Source: Algoriphagus sp. AGSA1
Lineage (GTDB): Bacteria; Bacteroidota; Bacteroidia; Cytophagales; Cyclobacteriaceae
Direction: 5' to 3'
Assembly (NCBI RefSeq): GCF_021390545.1
Contig: NZ_JAJUWR010000020.1
Coordinates: forward strand, 1-64,000
DNA length: 64,000 bases
Program-made: the position numbers and the translations under genes
Notes under the pieces: generated by a model
The model's input: only the letters and a program-made list of their open reading frames with translations
Database searches by the model: none
Told to the model about the DNA's origin: nothing
In this document: positions 63,536-64,000 of the stretch, piece by piece
How the letters are laid out: each line of letters opens with the position of its first letter
Numbering within the stretch: the stretch's first letter is position 1

Positions 63536-64000
63536 ATGAAACATTTCTACAAACCAATCTTTCTGATGATGTTCTTCATGTGGGCATCAGCCGGATTTGG
63601 CCAGGAAATTACCCTGAAGGGTACAGTTTCCGACGGAGAAAGCGGAGAAGGCCTTCCTGGTGTAAGTATTCTGCTAAAAGGTACCGCTGTCGGTACCGTT
63701 ACGGATGTCATGGGGAACTACACAATAAAAGTACCTGATGGCCCCGGAACACTTGTATTTTCATTTATTGGGTACCGTACCCAGGAAATACCCATTGACA
63801 ACCGGAAAGTCGTGGATCTGGTTATGGAGGTTGATATTACCTCTCTAACCGAGGTAGTAGTGGTTGGTTACGGGACAACGACCAAAAAAGACATGACTGG
63901 CTCCATTGAAACCGTCGATATGGAAGACGTACAAAAGGCACCGGTCAAGTCCTTTGATGAGGCACTTGCCGGAAGGGTTGCGGGAGTGACGGTTTCAGGT
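63536..64000 (+). CDS. SusC/RagA-family TonB-dependent receptor, 5' part (continues past window)
   Basis: The ATG at 63536 starts a frame that is still open after 155 codons at the window edge. It has a signal peptide (FLMMFFMWASAGFGQ), a carboxypeptidase-D regulatory-like domain (GTVSDGESGEGLPGVSILLK and YTIKVPDGPGTLVFSFIGYR), the TonB-box region VVVGYGTTTKKDMTGSIETV and the start of the plug (SFDEALAGRVAGVTV). There is no STN domain, unlike the susC at 42.6 kb, so it is not wired to an ECF/FecR pair and more likely answers to the GntR regulator. A susD should follow outside the window. Confidence 0.9.
   Translation, partial: MKHFYKPIFLMMFFMWASAGFGQEITLKGTVSDGESGEGLPGVSILLKGTAVGTVTDVMGNYTIKVPDGPGTLVFSFIGYRTQEIPIDNRKVVDLVMEVDITSLTEVVVVGYGTTTKKDMTGSIETVDMEDVQKAPVKSFDEALAGRVAGVTVSG

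Overview
The window comes from a member of the Bacteroidota, probably a Cytophagales-type environmental bacterium. The evidence is SusC/SusD pairs with an ECF sigma and FecR regulator, short lipobox signal peptides, promoters with a TAnnTTTG-like -7 element, almost no Shine-Dalgarno sequences, and an MbpABC-type mobilization cassette. The left edge looks like a genomic-island junction. A tRNA 3' end with its terminator (72-126, minus strand) continues into unrelated AT-rich DNA holding the debris of an IS and of a YhcG/DUF1016 gene. No integrase was found.

Region 1 (1.1-17.6 kb, + strand) is an envelope-stress or metal/oxyanion module. It contains an OmpR-type regulator and histidine kinase, a ChrA-family transporter, a TolC-RND-adaptor efflux system, a DUF5916 outer-membrane protein, a ferric-type ABC importer, a lectin-fold lipoprotein and a duplicated DUF1259 lipoprotein. 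One 15-bp box occurs at the same distance from a -7 element in front of the regulator, of chrA and of tolC, which suggests a regulon. Region 2 (17.8-24.4 kb, - strand) is a CusABC/CzcABC-like metal efflux operon with two very His-rich exported proteins. Next come a 113-bp tandem repeat, an IS end like the one at the left edge, and a decayed transposase.

Region 3 (25.5-36.1 kb, - strand) is a nuclease and defence cluster: sbcD-sbcC followed by an OLD-family ATPase/TOPRIM nuclease, a small KTSC-like protein, and a gajA-gajB pair that forms a complete-looking Gabija system. The four distal genes look more AT-rich than sbcDC. Region 4 (36.5-40.5 kb, + strand) is a mobilization module with a hairpin-rich oriT candidate, an accessory protein, an HUH relaxase and a VirD4/TraG-type coupling protein.

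Region 5 (40.7-57 kb, + strand) is a glycan or sugar-acid utilization locus: ECF sigma, FecR, SusC with an STN signalling domain, SusD, a BNR-4 propeller protein, a PQQ sugar dehydrogenase fused to cytochrome c, an Nramp-fold transporter lacking the canonical metal ligands, an SDR lacking the catalytic Lys, a DHDPS-family aldolase, a large propeller and a Gfo/Idh oxidoreductase. Region 6 (57.7-64 kb) holds a MocR regulator divergent from a cupin with a candidate operator between them, a second DHDPS-family lyase, a GntR/UTRA regulator, an ACS-type MFS transporter and the start of a second SusC. A repeated CTTAGnGCGTTAA motif lies around the last two genes. All assignments rest on reading the sequence and recalling family motifs; no database search was run.
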